Below, piece by piece: positions 60,918 to 64,000 of a stretch of DNA of 64,000 nucleotides. The first letter of the stretch is position 1, and each line of letters starts with the position of its first letter. Both the position numbers and the translations under genes were made by a program. Below the pieces are notes generated by a model, which was given only the letters and a program-made list of their open reading frames with translations, was not told where the DNA came from and made no database searches. This DNA comes from Proteromonas lacertae (taxonomy: Eukaryota > Sar > Bigyra > Opalinata > Proteromonadidae), in assembly GCA_002245135.1 (NCBI GenBank), contig NGBS01000004.1, forward strand, positions 186,001-250,000, in the 5' to 3' direction.

Positions 60918-61925
60918 TTAAGGAGTAATATCATAAATCTGTATAGATCCATCTTCACTACTTGAAACTAAACGATTTCCAATAGGACTATATGCAACAC
61001 ACCATACCTGATCAGGATGACAAGTAAATGAGTTCAACTGCTCTCTCGTAGTTACATCCCAAATCTTCATACTTTTATCACTTGAACCTGTAGCTAGATG
61101 TTTACCATCAGGACTTAAATTAATAGATAATATCCAGGATGCATGTGCTCCAAAGGATGCGAATGGATTTGATGTATTTTCGTTTAATTCATATATATTA
61201 ATATGTTGATCATCACTACCACTATATAATATATGAGAATCTGGTGAAAATTGTAAACTACGAACAGCATATTGATGACCAATCAAACGACTTAATATTT
61301 TATTAGTTCTAATATCAATAGTGTCAATTTTACCATCATAATGACCACAGGCTAAATAATTACCATCTGGACTATATGCAATACTTTGTACAAATGCACC
61401 TTCTGTTGCTATTGTTGTTTTAGTCCATTCATTTGTGCTAAATAGATTTACATTGCCAGTTTGAGTTCCTGTAGCAATCTGTTTATCATTAGGAGATATT
61501 GCTATTGTCCAAGATTGTACTGGACCTACTGCATAATCTTTAATTTGTTTTACTATAATAAAAAAATAAAACATCTATAAATACATGTCTCCATATCATA
61601 TAAACGAATATGTGAATCCATTGAACTAAAATACAATTTGCTATCATCATGAACTAATGCTAAAGATAGTATTCCAAAAAATGTTCCACCTACTTGATTA
61701 GATTTTTGATTTGCAGCATCATTCTGGTTATCCCATATATTGGGCCTATAATATCAATAAATTTCACATCTATACCATATTTTTATTGTTTCATCAACAG
61801 AACCTGATATTAAAATTGGGCTAGCCTCATTGTGACCCCAAGCAAGAGTCCAAATTGCATTTTTATGTGCATTAAATAAAGTTCGTGGCTTATACTAAGA
61901 GAAAATAAACAAAATAAAATACCAT
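60918..61925 (-). CDS. WDR61: WD40 protein WDR61/SKI8
   Basis: SKI8 bridges the cytosolic Ski exosome-loading complex and, in the nucleus, the PAF1 complex. About 305 aa, the usual size, folding into a seven-blade propeller. Seven blades are visible, among them AHKNAIWTLAWG, SGSVDETIKIW, WTIAISPNDKQIATGTQTG, FVQSIAYSPDGNYLACG, VRSLQFSPDS, HASWILSINLSPDGKHLATG and CHPDQVWCVAYSPIG. Four exons, introns 28, 30 and 32 nt. The first exon holds only the ATG (61923-61925), with the intron beginning immediately after it. Confidence 0.92.
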
Positions 61926-62136
61926 TTTGATCAAGCTTGTGTTTGAGTGATGGATTATGATTGGTTAATTCTCAAAGATAAGCCAATCAAAAAGCAGAGG
62001 CTTGAGCAGAATAGAATTTATGTAACTATTTATTATAAATAATCGTTAGAAAAATCTATTTTGAAGAATCTTTACTATATTTATTATTTCTGTTTTAAAG
62101 AGTAGTATGAACATTTTTATATATAAGAATAGGTAA

Positions 62137-62890
62137 ATGTCTTCATCAGACGATGATTCAGAAACTGAAGCCATAGAAAGAACTATTTGTTCATTACCAG
62201 AATGTTTCGTATATAAGATTCCTCCAGCATCAAGCTCCGAAGGATATTATGCTTCTGGATGGAAAAAACAATTATGGAGTGGCCCTTTACGTATTATTGC
62301 AAAAGGTAAAGAATGCAGAGTTGAACTTTATAATTCAAATGATAATTCCATATTTGCCACATGCTACATAGAAGATGATCCTCCATCTGTTGAACCAGTA
62401 AAGGATAGTTCAAGATATTTTGTTCTTCGAATTGTAAATGAAAGAGGTAAGAAAGCTTATATCGGTATTGGTTTCCAACAAAGATCCGATGCTTTTGATT
62501 TCAATGTCACAATTCAAGATCATAAGAAACAAGCTGAAGAAGAAGATAATGAAGATGAAGAAGAAGAGGATGAAGAAGAAGATTTCAGTCTTGGCAAAGG
62601 TGAAAAAATTAGTCTTAGTGTTAATGTTAAAGGTTCAGGAGTATATATATATATTTATTTATTTATTTATCCTAATTTATTTAATCTAGGGTGGTGGTTT
62701 GAAAGAAAGAGGTCCAGTAAGTATTAAAGCACATGGTAGTGTATTAGCTCCACCACCACCAGCATCTGGTCGTAGTAGAGCTGCTAAATCTTCTGGTAGA
62801 AGTAAACCAAAGCCAAAAGCCTCAAAGAAGCGTAGAGACGAGGAGGAAGATGAAGATGAGGATGAAGGAGATGACTTTGATTTTATGTAA
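62137..62890 (+). CDS. NECAP: NECAP, adaptin-ear-binding coat-associated protein
   Basis: NECAP binds the AP-2 clathrin adaptor and regulates endocytosis. About 234 aa; exons 62137-62640 and 62690-62890 flank a 49-nt intron. The PH-like NECAP domain is clear: FVYKIPPASSSEGYYASGWK, LWSGPLRIIAKGKECRVELY, SSRYFVLRIVNERGKKAYIGIGF (split here) and DAFDFNVTIQDHKK. An acidic stretch follows, then GGGLKERGPVSIKAHG, a Pro/Ser/Lys-rich tail and an acidic C-terminus DDFDFM. The C-terminal WxxF-type ear-binding motif of animal NECAPs is not seen. Confidence 0.92.
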
Positions 62891-63029
62891 TTAAAAATAC
62901 TAAAATTATTATGTTTTATTATTTTGGATATGAAAACCACAAAAAACATATTTCAACAATACTTATAAGGTATAAAATATAAATAAGAAATAATAATATT
63001 TACTTTATTTTTGTCAATTAACACAAGTG

Positions 63030-64000
63030 TTATGCTACATCATCAGAACTAGTATCAGTTTTCATATCCGATTTATCTGTAGATCCAGGTGCAGGACTAA
63101 TAAGATTTTGACTGGCAGAACTCTTATCTTCACTCTTCACTTTAGCAGTTGAAGATTGTTTTGAAGGTGTTGATGGTGTTGGTTTTACTGTTGGTGTTGG
63201 TTTAACATTATTTGGAGTTTTTTTAGCATTAGCGTTAGCATTAGCAGCAGCACCAGCTGTAGCTCCTGGCTTTATAGTTGGTGCAGCTTTAGCTTTAGGA
63301 GTTCCAGCAGCAGCTCCTGAAGGTGTACTTGGAACAGCAGAAGGAGTTGAAACTGAATCTTTATTACTATTGGATATTTGTTGATCACTATTCGCTTCAG
63401 TTCTACTTAATTCACTGCCATTAGTTTTCTGACTTTCATTATTATCGTTAGTAGAACTTCTCCTTGAAGCTATGATTGATTTATCAAACACTTGACCTGA
63501 TGAATCTGTGTGTAACATTCTATTATTATCATCAATTCTCTTTTTTGATGTTGCACTATCTGTATCATTGAAAGAATCAGCTTCTTTTCTAATTGAATCA
63601 GCTAACTCACTGTTTGGCACATTGTTACTATCCAAATAGGAAATACTTTCCTTTTTAGCTGGTTTATTTGGTTGAATTGATAATTTAACATCTTTATTCC
63701 TTGCACTGTTTTGACTGTTAAATGAACTTCGGAATAAACTTGATTTAGAAGCAATACTTGCATTATAAAATGCAACATGTTGATGGAATATTTCAGGATC
63801 TTTTGTTGTATCTAATATAATAGATACTTTGGTATATTCATATATTGCTACTAATGTTGGAATTGAATGTTTCTTTAACATCTTAAACAATGTACCATTT
63901 GTCTTATAAGCTTTATAAAAATCAGATAATTGAAATCTTTCAAAATAATGTTTTTGTGCCAAGTAATTGACTATTAGATTCTCAGTCATATCAAATCCAT
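63030..64000 (-). CDS. Unrecognised protein with low-complexity Ala/Pro/Thr C-terminal half (5' end may lie outside the window)
   Basis: It reads at least 319 aa from the ATG at 63989; the frame stays open to the window edge, so the start could lie further upstream. The first 90 residues are ordered and helical (ENLIVNYLAQKHYFERFQLS, LVAIYEYTKVSIILD), then Ser/Asn-rich. A long Ala/Pro/Thr/Lys-rich disordered part ends in SSDDVA. I do not recognise the family. Confidence 0.6.
   Translation of the reverse strand, partial: GFDMTENLIVNYLAQKHYFERFQLSDFYKAYKTNGTLFKMLKKHSIPTLVAIYEYTKVSIILDTTKDPEIFHQHVAFYNASIASKSSLFRSSFNSQNSARNKDVKLSIQPNKPAKKESISYLDSNNVPNSELADSIRKEADSFNDTDSATSKKRIDDNNRMLHTDSSGQVFDKSIIASRRSSTNDNNESQKTNGSELSRTEANSDQQISNSNKDSVSTPSAVPSTPSGAAAGTPKAKAAPTIKPGATAGAAANANANAKKTPNNVKPTPTVKPTPSTPSKQSSTAKVKSEDKSSASQNLISPAPGSTDKSDMKTDTSSDDVA

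Noticed and set aside
62686-62949. Ser-rich 87-aa minus-strand frame
   Set aside because: Antisense of the acidic tail of NECAP; the Ser run is the complement of GAA/GAT codons.
1-64000. tRNA, rRNA, CRISPR arrays, transposons
   Set aside because: I looked for clover-leaf, rRNA core, spaced direct repeats and transposase motifs by eye and saw none that I could support.

Overview
The window is nuclear DNA of an AT-rich, gene-dense unicellular eukaryote. The evidence is many very short spliceosomal introns (about 25-49 nt, nearly all GTAT...TAG), a replication-type histone H2A with a 3' stem-loop, and eukaryote-only families (MLH3, p115/USO1, NECAP, SKI8/WDR61, TARBP1, outer-arm dynein). The dynein heavy chain says the cell builds motile flagella or cilia. 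No gene needs a reassigned codon. All 20 complete 3' ends read here stop at TAA (13) or TAG (7), none at TGA. I cannot name the lineage.

Layout. 1-7956 (-) is the 5' part of an outer-arm dynein heavy chain with two +1 reading-frame breaks. 8189-10018 (+) is a PGM2-type phosphoglucomutase/phosphopentomutase. 10137-14476 (-) is an unrecognised type I membrane protein rebuilt from seven exons. 14719-16894 (-) is an LRR pseudokinase. 17068-17936 (-) is a broken NAD kinase. 18005-20539 (+) is MLH3. 20931-28481 (+) is a giant polycystin-1-like receptor with an apparent tetraspanin module nested among its membrane helices. 28842-30748 (+) is a GH35 beta-galactosidase. 30865-36005 (-) is TARBP1/TRM3. 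36106-36420 (-) is an LRR-gene relic. 36662-38763 (+) is a BTB-like protein. 38911-42649 (-) is p115/USO1. 42830-44423 (-) is a GBP-like GTPase ending in a CaaX box. 44853-45245 (+) is histone H2A. 45501-48827 (+) is a second LRR pseudokinase with a membrane tail. 48918-50752 (-) is the second GH35 copy. 51068-53711 (+) is an ELG1/ATAD5-like AAA protein. 53821-54570 (-) is a small CaaX protein. 54748-59348 (+) is a modular ankyrin protein. 59665-60756 (+) is a protein kinase. 60918-61925 (-) is WDR61/SKI8. 62137-62890 (+) is NECAP. 63030 to the edge (-) is a low-complexity protein.

Most genes are unrelated housekeeping or trafficking genes packed 60-430 bp apart and not organised as a pathway. 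Two themes stand out. First, GH35 and the LRR-pseudokinase family occur as inverted duplicates, with an LRR relic and signs of gene conversion. Second, several frames break by one nucleotide. Three of these are +1 shifts where the upstream frame ends at TGA and reading past that TGA in +1 restores a good family alignment. Either the assembly carries small indels, or UGA is a frameshift signal rather than a stop here.
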